From Acinetobacter amyesii (GTDB taxonomy: Bacteria; Pseudomonadota; Gammaproteobacteria; Pseudomonadales; Moraxellaceae), in assembly GCF_002018365.1 (NCBI RefSeq), contig NZ_MVKX01000004.1:282897-346896 (forward strand): DNA of 64,000 nt, written 5' to 3'. Within the stretch, counting starts at the first letter, position 1; every line of letters starts with the position of its first letter. This document shows, one piece after another, positions 46,168-55,154 of this stretch. Below the pieces are notes generated by a model. The model did no database searches and was not told where the DNA came from. It saw only the letters and a program-made list of their open reading frames with translations. Position numbers and translations under genes: made by a program.

Positions 46168-46259
46168 ACATTTGCTCTACAATTTGCCTAACGAGAAAAC
46201 TCGGTCACTATATTTATCTTTTCACAGCTGACACTTATACTCAAATCAAATTTTTTAGT

Positions 46260-47891
46260 ATGTCTAACAGTATGAACTCAGCTACACCGAAACAGCAAAA
46301 TTTGCCCTTCATACACAACCACACTAAGGCGGTTTTGCTGAGTTGTAGCCTTGTTTTGACTTTATCTGCATGTAGTACCTTGCCTAAACAGCAAACTCAA
46401 CCTGTGGAATATGCCTTTAATACTCCTACAGACGATACTAGCCTTGCGAAAATTGTGCTGCCGCTACGTGAACAAAATCCAAACTTAACCGGTTACCATG
46501 TTCTTTATGACCCATTGGAAGCCTTAGCGGCTCGCATCGAGCTAATTAATAAGGCCGAAAAAAGTTTAGACCTACAATACTACATTTGGGATAACGACAA
46601 AATTGGTGCTTTGGCCCTACATGCCATGATCAAAGCTGCTGATCGTGGGGTCAAAATTCGTTTATTGGTCGATGACAACAATGCCAAAAAAATGGAAGGC
46701 ATTTATATGGCACTCGACCAACATGCCAATATTGATGTCAAACTGTATAACCCCTACCGCTTCCGACATTTCCGCCCTGTCGATATGGTGCTGGATCTAA
46801 AACGCATCAACCGCCGTATGCACAACAAAAGCTTTATTGCAGACAATCAGATCGCATTGATTGGTGGTCGCAATATGAGTAACCAATACTATAACGTCAG
46901 TGATAATTATCAATTTTCCGATGTCGACGTCATGCTGGTTGGTGCGGCATCCGATGAAATCATTCATTCTTTTGACGAATATTGGAATGATGACTATGCC
47001 TTTCCAGTACGCCAATTGGTCAATCCACGCCACTATAGCTTGCGCTTTGACAGTCTCAAACAACAACTCGATGACTATAACCAAGAAGCCACTGTGGTCA
47101 ATTATTTAGACTTAGCCAACCGTTCACATGCCTTTGATGACTGGCTCAACAATAAAATCCAATTTGACTGGGTCAAAGCCGAAGTGGTCAAAGATTCCCC
47201 AAGCAAAATCAAATCTAAGGCAAAAAAAGAAGAGCATCTCAACTTTCAGCTCCTCAACCGTTTAGATAAACCGGAGCAAAGTGTCGATATCGTTTCTGCC
47301 TACTTTGTTCCAGAAAAACAAGGTGCGGAACGCCTGAAAAACCTCAGTGCCGATGGCGTGAAAGTCAGAGTTTTGACCAACTCATTCCAGGCCAATGACG
47401 TGCCTTTGGTTCATGCTTTTTATAGTAAATATCGCCAAGATCTCTTGGAGCATGACGTTCAACTCTATGAGTTTCTTTCTAGACCTGATGCAGAAAACCT
47501 CAACACCAATACCAAAGAGCTCGCGGAAAAATCCAAAGTTAGTCTAAAAGGTTTAAGCCGTTCGAGTCTGCATGCCAAACTGATGGCAATTGATGAAAAA
47601 CAAGTTTTTATTGGTTCATTTAACTTTGACCCTCGCTCAGCATATTTAAATACTGAAATTGGGGTATTACTGAATAGCCCACGCTTAGCCAAAGCCGTCC
47701 ACTACACCATGGATGAAAATTTGAGTAAATATGCCTATAAGTTGGTACTTAATGCAGACCAACAAATCAATTGGAAAATTAAGCTGTCAAATGGTCAAAC
47801 GCGTATTTATCCACGTGAACCGAAAATCAAGTGGTGGCAAAAAGCAGGGGTGAAATTTATCTCTTGGTTGCCGCTCGAAGGCTTTATGTAA
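46260..47891 (+). CDS. Phospholipase D/cardiolipin synthase-family lipoprotein
   Basis: The 543-residue protein has a lipoprotein signal: lipobox LSAC after a hydrophobic core (about residues 25-40). Two HKD motifs follow: HNKSFIADNQIALIGGRN (about 180) and HAKLMAIDEKQVFIGSFN (about 430). The family transfers phosphatidyl groups, as in cardiolipin synthesis, or cleaves phospholipids. Acinetobacter carries several such enzymes linked to cell-envelope and host interaction. I start at the ATG at 46260; another ATG at 46272 also fits. An earlier open start would put a long non-signal leader before the lipobox. Confidence 0.9.
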   Translation: MSNSMNSATPKQQNLPFIHNHTKAVLLSCSLVLTLSACSTLPKQQTQPVEYAFNTPTDDTSLAKIVLPLREQNPNLTGYHVLYDPLEALAARIELINKAEKSLDLQYYIWDNDKIGALALHAMIKAADRGVKIRLLVDDNNAKKMEGIYMALDQHANIDVKLYNPYRFRHFRPVDMVLDLKRINRRMHNKSFIADNQIALIGGRNMSNQYYNVSDNYQFSDVDVMLVGAASDEIIHSFDEYWNDDYAFPVRQLVNPRHYSLRFDSLKQQLDDYNQEATVVNYLDLANRSHAFDDWLNNKIQFDWVKAEVVKDSPSKIKSKAKKEEHLNFQLLNRLDKPEQSVDIVSAYFVPEKQGAERLKNLSADGVKVRVLTNSFQANDVPLVHAFYSKYRQDLLEHDVQLYEFLSRPDAENLNTNTKELAEKSKVSLKGLSRSSLHAKLMAIDEKQVFIGSFNFDPRSAYLNTEIGVLLNSPRLAKAVHYTMDENLSKYAYKLVLNADQQINWKIKLSNGQTRIYPREPKIKWWQKAGVKFISWLPLEGFM

Positions 47892-47935
47892 AGATTGTGC
47901 TGCAAAGGCACCCCCTTACAGCCTGTATCATTAAA

Positions 47936-48847
47936 TTATTTAGCTTCAACTGGAACTGGCGCTTTAAGAACTTTGGCTTGAAGCTCTGCCAATCCCTGAT
48001 TCATTTTTTGCTGCACTTCTTGCGTTAGGCTTTCAACAGTATGTCCTGCCGAATCAATTGCGGGCAATGTCATCAGATGCGCGGTGACATTTGGCATTTC
48101 TAAGACATTTTTGACATGCCGATCAAAGCTAATGTCTCCGACATAGGGCGCAATATTGTCTAGTTCACCGTCTTGATTCACATAGCAAATTAAGCAAATT
48201 TGGACTGGACGCTCGGCTTCAATCGCCGCGCCTAAAATACGGCCATGAATTTTTTTAATTTTGCTGCCATCCGAAGTGGTGGCTTCTGGGAAAAAAAGTA
48301 CCGGCGTATCTTGTTTTAAAAAGCCCGTAATTTGTTCTTTAATTTTAATCGAGTCACCAGAGCCACGCTTAATAAATAAGGTGCCACCGCCTTTCGCCAA
48401 ATTTCCCAGCACTGGCCATTTTTCAATTTCAGCTTTCGCCAAAAAGAAAACACGTGCGCCAGAACCCAAAACTGCCACGTCTAACCATGAAATATGATTA
48501 CTTACCCAAAGGGCTGGTTGTCGTGGAATTTCACCATGCACTTTGACTTCAAGGTTGAATACTTTGCATAACTTGCGACAAAAATACTGCACATAGCGAG
48601 TATTTTGCGGGTTATTCGGGTCTTTATACAATTGATGACGATAAACCAAATAAAAACCCTGCGTCACGGCAACAGCTGCTGCACCGACTTTTTTACAATA
48701 CAAATAAAATTTTGAAAACACATTAATTTGCGGTGTATTGACGATTTGAGGTTGATTCATAAACGGTTCACTAAAATGACACGGTGCCACAATTTGGCGT
48801 AAATTTTCATCATCATATACCGAAGACAGTTTTTTTGCATTGATCAT
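47936..48847 (-). CDS. Lysophospholipid acyltransferase (PlsC-like)
   Basis: The 303-residue membrane acyltransferase has the H-x4-D catalytic motif in SNHISWLDVAV and FPEATTSDG as the glycerol-3-phosphate binding block. It adds a second acyl chain to lysophosphatidate or a related lipid. It is converging with the phospholipase D gene. The start at 48847 is an ATG with a poor ribosome site. An internal ATG at residue 30 is another choice and keeps the complete domain. Confidence 0.88.
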   Translation of the reverse strand: MINAKKLSSVYDDENLRQIVAPCHFSEPFMNQPQIVNTPQINVFSKFYLYCKKVGAAAVAVTQGFYLVYRHQLYKDPNNPQNTRYVQYFCRKLCKVFNLEVKVHGEIPRQPALWVSNHISWLDVAVLGSGARVFFLAKAEIEKWPVLGNLAKGGGTLFIKRGSGDSIKIKEQITGFLKQDTPVLFFPEATTSDGSKIKKIHGRILGAAIEAERPVQICLICYVNQDGELDNIAPYVGDISFDRHVKNVLEMPNVTAHLMTLPAIDSAGHTVESLTQEVQQKMNQGLAELQAKVLKAPVPVEAK

Positions 48848-48937
48848 AAAAACCGAAGTCGAAGATAATATTTTCCCATTTTAATCGTTTTTAAAAATCA
48901 AATATCATTTTTATATCGGTTTTAAAGGTTATGTATT

Positions 48938-49066
48938 ATGAATCACTCACATTCGGACCACCCCCCTATTTCGTCATGGCAAGCTTTAAAAGCCATTGCA
49001 GGTTTTTCACTGATGTATATGAGTGTGCTTTTTTTATTGGCGCTGAGCTTTCGCAGCTTTCTCTAA
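48938..49066 (+). CDS. Small membrane protein, 42 residues
   Basis: A short frame from the ATG at 48938 encodes MNHSHSDHPPISSWQALKAI followed by a membrane helix (AGFSLMYMSVLFLLALSF) and a short tail. AAAGG lies nine bases upstream. Length, basic entry and a single helix fit a genuine small membrane protein. A second frame starting at 48931 overlaps it for 56 codons but has a soluble, less gene-like composition. The function is unknown. The N-terminal His residues could bind metal. It is divergent from the acyltransferase and upstream of hflX. Confidence 0.55.
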   Translation: MNHSHSDHPPISSWQALKAIAGFSLMYMSVLFLLALSFRSFL

Positions 49067-49172
49067 TTGAACAGCAGGTCATACAGCAACTTAGCCATTA
49101 ATCCCTCACTTAGATTAACCCTCGCACTCCATTTTCGCCTAAAATGAATCTTTAAACAGGAGTGTGTGCTGA

Positions 49173-50507
49173 GTGGAAAATTTAAATCAACATCAAGCGA
49201 GCGGTGAACGCGTAATTTTAGTCAGCGTGGCAGTACAAATGCTCGCAGACCTTGATGCCGAAGAATTCCACTTACTAGCTCAATCTGCAGGTGCCAATAT
49301 TCTGCAGCATGTGCATGCACAGCGTATCAAGCCTGATGCCAAATTATTTATCGGCTCAGGGAAAGCTGAAGAAATTGCAGAAGTGGTTGCAGAACATGAA
49401 GCCGAATTGGTCATTTTTGACCATGCCCTCACCCCTGCCCAAGCACGTAATCTTGAACGCATCATGCGATGTCGTGTGGTCGATCGCACAGAATTAATTT
49501 TAGATATTTTTGCCCAACGCGCACGTACCTATGAAGGTAAATTGCAAGTTGAATTGGCCCAATTACAACATATGGCTTCACGACTGATTCGTAGTCGTGG
49601 CGATCTCGATAGCCAAAAAGGCGGGATTGGCTTACGTGGACCGGGTGAAACGCTACTGGAAACCGACCGTCGTCTACTCAAGCTCCGTATGGGACAACTC
49701 AAAGCGAAACTTGAGAAAGTCCGCCAAACACGTATGCAAGGTCGTGTGGCACGTCAAAAAGCTGCTGTTCCGACCGTGTCATTGGTGGGTTATACCAATG
49801 CGGGTAAATCGACCTTATTTAATAATTTAGCAAAAAGCGATGTCTATGCAGCTGACCAACTGTTTGCGACACTTGATCCGACCTTACGCCGTCTACATTG
49901 GGATGGTATCGGTAACTTAGTGCTTGCCGATACTGTAGGTTTTGTGCGTAATTTATCACACTCATTGGTCGAATCGTTTAAAGCCACCTTAGAAGAAACG
50001 TTGGAGGCGACCTTATTGTTACATGTCATTGACTCCAGCAGTCCGGACATGATGGAACAAATCGAGGCTGTCGAAAAAGTACTGAAAGAAATTGGTGTCG
50101 ATGTTCCGATTCTGCGCGTTTATAACAAAATTGATGTCAGTGGCGAAGATCCTAAAATCATCTATGGCAAGCCACATCAGCCGGAACGTGTCTATGTCTC
50201 AGCACATAGTGGTAAAGGTCTTCCCTTATTACGCCAAGCGGTTCAAGAGTGCTTAATGGGCCAAATTCAAAGCTTTGAAGTCCGTCTAAAACCAGCTTAT
50301 GGCAAATTAAGAACACAACTGTATGCGCTCAATGTGATCCAAAATGAAAGTTATGATGAACAAGGCAACTTAATTTTGCACGTCATCATTGCCCCGCATA
50401 AGTTAGAGCAACTGATTAAACAGGCGCATTTACCCATCGAAGAAATCTTGGGAACGCGTGCGCAACAATTTCAACGTCCACTTGAAGAATTTGAAATTAA
50501 AGACTAA
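49173..50507 (+). CDS. hflX: Ribosome-associated GTPase HflX
   Basis: The 444-residue GTPase has the N-terminal HflX domain (QHVHAQRIKPDAKLFIGSGK), the glycine-rich linker RGPGETLLETDRR, and the G domain with GYTNAGKST (G1), DTVGF (G3) and NKID (G4). It rescues stalled ribosomes by splitting them, notably under heat stress. The start is a GTG at 49173 with AGGAG upstream; no ATG serves. Unlike in enterobacteria, it is not next to hfq here. lrgA follows 43 bp downstream. Confidence 0.95.
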   Translation: MENLNQHQASGERVILVSVAVQMLADLDAEEFHLLAQSAGANILQHVHAQRIKPDAKLFIGSGKAEEIAEVVAEHEAELVIFDHALTPAQARNLERIMRCRVVDRTELILDIFAQRARTYEGKLQVELAQLQHMASRLIRSRGDLDSQKGGIGLRGPGETLLETDRRLLKLRMGQLKAKLEKVRQTRMQGRVARQKAAVPTVSLVGYTNAGKSTLFNNLAKSDVYAADQLFATLDPTLRRLHWDGIGNLVLADTVGFVRNLSHSLVESFKATLEETLEATLLLHVIDSSSPDMMEQIEAVEKVLKEIGVDVPILRVYNKIDVSGEDPKIIYGKPHQPERVYVSAHSGKGLPLLRQAVQECLMGQIQSFEVRLKPAYGKLRTQLYALNVIQNESYDEQGNLILHVIIAPHKLEQLIKQAHLPIEEILGTRAQQFQRPLEEFEIKD

Positions 50508-50550
50508 ATCGGTTAAAACTTGATTAGTATAATTTTAACGAAAGACAAAA

Positions 50551-50922
50551 ATGGACTGGATCAAGCGCATCGATTGGAAAGCCTGGATAGGCACTATTGC
50601 ATTAATTATTATTTTCCGTGAAGGCGCGGTCTGGGTCATGAAGCAATTCAATCACCCAGAATTAGGCAATCTAGTCGGTTTGATTAGCCTCTTGATCGTG
50701 CTTTCATTTTGGAGAAAATTCAACAAAATTCCAGCCAGTTTGGTCGATACCAATAATAAAATCATGAAAGAAAGTGCCTTTGCCTTCCTACCCATTAGTG
50801 CAGGCTCATTGCTGATGATGATGCATTTAGGTGATGAAATTCCAATGTTTTTGATTGTTCTCTTTGTCAGCACCCTCATACCGCTGTGGGTCTACGCAAA
50901 AATGTCTAAGAAATGGCTATAA
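50551..50922 (+). CDS. lrgA: CidA/LrgA-family membrane protein
   Basis: The 123-residue protein has four membrane helices and holin-like topology, with FAFLPISAGSLLMMMHLGDE as the family core near the C-terminus. LrgA/CidA and LrgB/CidB modulate murein hydrolase export, lysis or pyruvate transport in other bacteria. The lrgB gene begins 11 bp after the stop codon, and its ribosome site overlaps that stop, so both are one operon. Confidence 0.85.
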   Translation: MDWIKRIDWKAWIGTIALIIIFREGAVWVMKQFNHPELGNLVGLISLLIVLSFWRKFNKIPASLVDTNNKIMKESAFAFLPISAGSLLMMMHLGDEIPMFLIVLFVSTLIPLWVYAKMSKKWL

Positions 50923-50933
50923 GGAGAATCAAC

Positions 50934-51608
50934 ATGCTTTCAATCATCTCTGGATTCATCATTACCCTGATCGCCTATCTTGTCGCAAAACCCATTAATA
51001 AAAAATTACCGCAAATCCCCGTGATTGTGATTGGGATGTTTTTCGTCATTGGTATGCTCTATCTTTTTGGCATTTCCTATGAAAGTTATATGGCGCAGGT
51101 CAATCCACTGTTCAATAACTTACTCGGCTATGTCACAGTGGCCTTGGCCATTCCTTTAGCAGCGATGCGCTACGATGACTTGCCATTAAAAGCCGTGGGC
51201 GGGATTTTAGTCTTTGCCAGTATCAGTGCCGTTGCCCTCCCTATGGGGCTGGCTTATTTGCTGCATTTGTCAGATCCAACCATTATGGCTTTTGCTACAC
51301 GGGCAGTGACCACCCCTATTGCCATCAACATTGCCACGCTGTTGCATTCCCCGATTCCTTTGGTGATTTTGATTGTGATTTTATCAGGGGTGATTGGTGC
51401 AGCATTTTCACCCATCATACTTAAAAATATTCATGATGAACGTGCATCAGGACTCGCCTTAGGACTTGCTGCACATGCGATTGGCACAGCTCAAGCTTGG
51501 CAGCGCGGCAGCATTGCTGGGCGCTATGCAGCATTTGGGATGGCAGTAAATGCAGTATTCACAGCAATCTGGTTGCCAACTTTCATACTCTATCTACAAA
51601 ATATGTGA
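50934..51608 (+). CDS. lrgB: LrgB/CidB-family membrane protein
   Basis: The 224-residue protein has many membrane helices and matches the LrgB family by RAVTTPIAINIATLLHSPIP and LGLAAHAIGTAQAWQ. It acts with LrgA. The ATG at 50934 is preceded by AAGGAG; an ATG seven codons earlier overlaps lrgA and has no ribosome site. About 250 bp of non-coding DNA follow before the DUF2147 genes. Confidence 0.88.
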   Translation: MLSIISGFIITLIAYLVAKPINKKLPQIPVIVIGMFFVIGMLYLFGISYESYMAQVNPLFNNLLGYVTVALAIPLAAMRYDDLPLKAVGGILVFASISAVALPMGLAYLLHLSDPTIMAFATRAVTTPIAINIATLLHSPIPLVILIVILSGVIGAAFSPIILKNIHDERASGLALGLAAHAIGTAQAWQRGSIAGRYAAFGMAVNAVFTAIWLPTFILYLQNM

Positions 51609-51856
51609 CTGAGCAATCACTTTTAAATGATTGTTTTGTATAAAAAATAAACTTAATATAAATTCTAGGGTACACCACAATACATTGAACGATGTGCTGT
51701 GGATGTTACATTTTTGGTAAAGGCACTTTTGTGCAACATGTCAACTTTCCCGAATAAAATGTAAATATTTATGCTTAGAGTAGTTGCTCTAAGTTCAAAT
51801 ATTACCTAGTATGATCAATAAACCCTCACAAAGTGTATTGATAAAGGATTATTAAT

Positions 51857-52309
51857 ATGATCGAAAAAAGTTTGAAATGGGCTGCATTATTTGGTGCTGT
51901 AGTCACAAGCTCTGCACTCTATGCTCAAGATCTTACAGGGACTTGGCAACAAATTGACGATAAAACCGGTTCGCCTAAAGCATTGATCGAAATTCGAAAA
52001 GATGCCAAAGACACCTATACCGGCAAAATTGTCAAAGTGACGCCACGTCCGGGTTATACACCAAAGGAAAAATGTGTGAATTGCCCTGCACCTTATACCA
52101 ACCAGCCTATTTTAGGGATGGATGTATTTAAGGGGCTGAAACTTGAAAGTGAAAATACCTACTCTCAAGGGAAAATTATTGACCCTTTAGCGGGCAAAAT
52201 TTACAGCTTAAAAGGCAAAATTTCTGCCAATGGTAAGCGCTTACATTTACGTGGATATCTGGGGATTTCCGCGATTGGTCGTACACAGACATGGATTCGC
52301 ACTGAATAA
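51857..52309 (+). CDS. Secreted DUF2147 protein, copy 1
   Basis: The 150-residue protein has a signal peptide (cleavage near LYAQD) and the DUF2147 fold. TGTWQQIDDKTGSPKALIEI opens the mature part, then VTPRPGYTP, CVNCPAPYTNQPILG with a CxxC pair, and IIDPLAGKIY. The family consists of secreted proteins of lipocalin-like character with unknown ligand. Two close copies follow in tandem. AAAGGA precedes the ATG. Confidence 0.88.
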   Translation: MIEKSLKWAALFGAVVTSSALYAQDLTGTWQQIDDKTGSPKALIEIRKDAKDTYTGKIVKVTPRPGYTPKEKCVNCPAPYTNQPILGMDVFKGLKLESENTYSQGKIIDPLAGKIYSLKGKISANGKRLHLRGYLGISAIGRTQTWIRTE

Positions 52310-52369
52310 ATTTTAAATTTATTCAGTTAATTGATTTGATATAGGTGAACCACCTACAGGGAATATCTG

Positions 52370-52819
52370 ATGAAAAAATTAAAAGTGAGCCTCTTATTCT
52401 TAGCTGCTGTAATGAGTGGTTCAGCTTTTGCTCAAGACCTTTCAGGGACTTGGCAACAAATTGATGATAAAACAGGTTCACAAAAAGCCATTATTGAAAT
52501 CCGTAAAGAAAGTAATGGAACATTCGTGGGTAAAATCATCAAAGTGACGCCGCGTCCGGGTTATACGCCACGTGACACCTGCGTAAATTGCCCTGCACCT
52601 TATAAAAACAAACCGATTTTAGGCCTTGATGTGTTAACTGGTTTAAAACATGTTGAAGGGACCAATAATTACGACAAAGGCCGTATTATTGACCCACTTT
52701 CTGGCAAAATTTACGACACAAAAGTTCGCTTAAATGCCAGTGGCAAACGTCTCACACTACGTGGCTATATGGGTGTTTCAGCACTTGGTCGTAGCCAAAC
52801 TTGGATTCGCCAAGAATAA
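52370..52819 (+). CDS. Secreted DUF2147 protein, copy 2
   Basis: The 149-residue tandem paralogue has the same layout: a signal peptide ending near AFAQD, DLSGTWQQIDDKTGSQKAI, CVNCPAPYKNKPILG and a terminal SQTWIRQE. It lies 60 bp after copy 1. A small hairpin TAGGTG/CACCTA (52342-52356) lies just before its ribosome site. A terminator follows, so copies 1 and 2 form one unit and copy 3 probably has its own promoter. Confidence 0.88.
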   Translation: MKKLKVSLLFLAAVMSGSAFAQDLSGTWQQIDDKTGSQKAIIEIRKESNGTFVGKIIKVTPRPGYTPRDTCVNCPAPYKNKPILGLDVLTGLKHVEGTNNYDKGRIIDPLSGKIYDTKVRLNASGKRLTLRGYMGVSALGRSQTWIRQE

Positions 52820-52831
52820 GCTCATTGTCAT

Positions 52832-52859
52832 AAAAACCGCCAACATGGCGGTTTTTTTA
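52832..52859 (+). terminator. Terminator after DUF2147 copy 2
   Basis: AAACCGCC and GGCGGTTT pair around AACAT, followed by T-rich DNA. Confidence 0.85.
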
Positions 52860-52959
52860 TGCCTAAGATATTCAAATTATTTTAAAAATAAAGTTGACTA
52901 TTCTCGTAAACTTTCTAACATACGTGCTCATAAATCACGCTTCTAGGGGAAAAGCGATT

Positions 52960-53406
52960 ATGTTTAAAAAAATATTATTCAGCCTGTGCACATTCGGTTT
53001 GATGAATGTCGCATTTGCAAATGACATTGCTGGCACGTGGCAACAAATTGACGATAAAACAGGAGCGGCCAAAGCGATTATTTCGATTCACAAAGAATCA
53101 AATAATACCTATACCGGTAAAATTATTAAAATTACGCCACGTCCGGGCTATACACCGCAAAAAAACTGCAATAAGTGCCCTGCACCTTATACCAACCAAC
53201 CGATTCTCGGCATGGAAATTGTCAAAGGTTTAAAGCAGATTAATAATACAAATAATTATGAAAAAGGTCGTATTATCGACCCTCTTTCTGGCAAAGTTTA
53301 TGATGCTAAAGTGCGCTTAAACAGCACAGGAAAACGTATTTCGATTCGTGCAAGTATTGGCGTTTCAGTCTTAGGTCGTAACCAAACTTGGATTCGTTTA
53401 GATTAA
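52960..53406 (+). CDS. Secreted DUF2147 protein, copy 3
   Basis: This 148-residue third copy has a signal peptide ending AFANDIAG and the motif CNKCPAPYTNQPILG. I place the start at the ATG at 52960, with GGGGAAAAG upstream; the open frame extends further upstream but without signal-peptide sense. It is separated from copy 2 by a terminator. The three copies are the product of local duplication, the third being somewhat more diverged (IKITPRPGY, SIRASIGVSVLGRN). Confidence 0.87.
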   Translation: MFKKILFSLCTFGLMNVAFANDIAGTWQQIDDKTGAAKAIISIHKESNNTYTGKIIKITPRPGYTPQKNCNKCPAPYTNQPILGMEIVKGLKQINNTNNYEKGRIIDPLSGKVYDAKVRLNSTGKRISIRASIGVSVLGRNQTWIRLD

Positions 53407-53418
53407 TCCTCACACCAA

Positions 53419-53448
53419 TAAAAAAGCCGCATCAATGCGGCTTTTTTA
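53419..53448. terminator. Bidirectional terminator between DUF2147 copy 3 and apaH
   Basis: AAGCCGCAT and ATGCGGCTT pair around a very short loop, with A- and T-runs on both sides. Confidence 0.88.
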
Positions 53449-53459
53449 TTTTTAAATAC

Positions 53460-54305
53460 TTACATCACAGGATTATCGACCGCAAACATGTGCTGATCTT
53501 CTAAACGATAGGCCATCAACTGATTGCCCCAGACACATCCGCCATCCACATTTTGGATTTTTGCTGAAATGCTTTTTCCTTGCAAAGCCGCCCAATGGCC
53601 AAACAGGATTTGATGGGTCTGTGCTGCTTGTGACTCAAACTCAAACCATGGCTGAAAACCCTTCGGCATAGGGTCATCGAGTGAATCCTTAAAACTGAAC
53701 TCTAAACGGCCTTCAGCATCGGTTAAGCGCATGCGTGTCAAATAGTTGGTAATACAGCGTAAACGTGCATGACCAGACAAATCATCCGACCACAGGTTCG
53801 GCTCTTTACCGTACATCACTTGAAGAAACGCATCGACCACATCAAAGTCGTCATGACCAATCACTGCTTCCACTTCCTTTGCCAAGTCTGCGGTTTGCTG
53901 CGCAGTCCAATTCAAAGGAATACCCGCATGAGTCAAAATAGTTTGCTCATTCGGAAATAGACACAGCGGCTGCTTGCGTAACCAATCAATCAAATCATCA
54001 CTTTCTAAGGCGTGAATCACATCATCGATATTGTCTTTAGGATTGATCTCCTTAATACCGCGAGCACATGCCAGTAAAGTCAAATCATGATTGCCCAGTA
54101 CCGTCGCCGCAACCTCACTATCCACTAATTTTTTGATGAAACGCAAAGCACCTACCGAGTTTTCACCCCGTGCAACGAGATCACCTGCAAACCAAATAAA
54201 ATCTTGGTCTGCATCAAACTTGATCTCTTTCAGTAAAGCTTTTAATGCTTCAAAACAGCCTTGAACATCACCAATGACATAGTTATAGCGAATAGAGCGA
54301 GTCAT
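53460..54305 (-). CDS. apaH: Diadenosine tetraphosphatase (symmetrical Ap4A hydrolase)
   Basis: The 281-residue enzyme splits Ap4A into two ADP. It has the phosphoesterase motifs GDVQGCFEAL, AGDLVARGENS, GNHDLTLLA and a HAG segment (LTHAGIPLNW), in family order. It is the last gene of a unit reading pdxA-lipoprotein-rsmA-apaH, 6 bp after rsmA. In E. coli the order is similar but contains apaG in between, which is absent here. Confidence 0.95.
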   Translation of the reverse strand: MTRSIRYNYVIGDVQGCFEALKALLKEIKFDADQDFIWFAGDLVARGENSVGALRFIKKLVDSEVAATVLGNHDLTLLACARGIKEINPKDNIDDVIHALESDDLIDWLRKQPLCLFPNEQTILTHAGIPLNWTAQQTADLAKEVEAVIGHDDFDVVDAFLQVMYGKEPNLWSDDLSGHARLRCITNYLTRMRLTDAEGRLEFSFKDSLDDPMPKGFQPWFEFESQAAQTHQILFGHWAALQGKSISAKIQNVDGGCVWGNQLMAYRLEDQHMFAVDNPVM

Positions 54306-54311
54306 AATTAT

Positions 54312-55124
54312 TTAAGCCACCATTTGATCTGCTAATGCGACAAATTCTGCAAGTGTCAGTGTTTCTGGACGTGCCATTGGATCAACCCCTGCATTTTCAA
54401 AACCATCTTCAACCAGCATGCCTTTTAAGCTATTACGTAACGTCTTACGGCGCTGAGTAAAGACATGTGAAACCAAACGTGCAAGCGCTTTTTCATCTTT
54501 CGCCACAATCGGTTTAACGGCATAAGGCTCTAAACGGAATACCGCAGAGGTGACTTTTGGCGGCGGATTAAATGAGCCCGGCGGTACTTCAAATAAAAAC
54601 GTCGGTTTACAGAAGTATTGGATCATCACCGATAAACGGCCGTATTCTTTAGTATTCGGTGAAGCGGTAATACGGTCCACGACTTCTTTTTGCAGCATGA
54701 AGTGCATGTCTTTGACTTTGTCGCCAAACTCCAAGAGATGGAACAGCAGCGGAGTCGAGATGTTATACGGCAAGTTGCCAACCACGCGCAGTGGACGGCC
54801 TTCGGCAAACAGCTCGGTAAAGTCATATTTCAGCGCGTCGGTTTCAACAATGGTCAAGCGCTCAGGATGCGGCACACGGCCCGGCAAACCTGCGGCTAAG
54901 TCACGGTCCAGCTCAACCACAGTTAGAGCATCACATTCACCAATTAAAGGCGATGTAAGCGCAGCAAGACCGGGACCAATTTCGACAATATTGTCACCAG
55001 TACGCGGATTTACCGAACGTACAATTTTGGCAATAACACGTTGATCATGTAAGAAATTCTGTCCAAACCGCTTACGCGTGTGATGCCCTTCATCTTTTGG
55101 GTTTAGGGCATTAATTTGATACAT
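54312..55124 (-). CDS. rsmA: 16S rRNA dimethyladenosine transferase
   Basis: The 270-residue KsgA enzyme dimethylates A1518 and A1519 of 16S rRNA. Seen are KRFGQNFLHDQRVI at the start, IVEIGPGLAALTSPLI as SAM motif and the catalytic NLPYNISTPLLFHLL. The C-terminal helical domain contains VFTQRRKTLRNSLKG. GGAG lies before the ATG at 55124. It is tightly linked with apaH. Confidence 0.96.
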   Translation of the reverse strand: MYQINALNPKDEGHHTRKRFGQNFLHDQRVIAKIVRSVNPRTGDNIVEIGPGLAALTSPLIGECDALTVVELDRDLAAGLPGRVPHPERLTIVETDALKYDFTELFAEGRPLRVVGNLPYNISTPLLFHLLEFGDKVKDMHFMLQKEVVDRITASPNTKEYGRLSVMIQYFCKPTFLFEVPPGSFNPPPKVTSAVFRLEPYAVKPIVAKDEKALARLVSHVFTQRRKTLRNSLKGMLVEDGFENAGVDPMARPETLTLAEFVALADQMVA

Positions 55125-55154
55125 AAAATTCTCCGCATAGGTTTATTACAACGA

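Noticed and set aside
54550..55044. 164-codon open frame antisense to rsmA
   Set aside because: It has no ribosome site and a Ser/Arg-rich composition. rsmA has all catalytic motifs.
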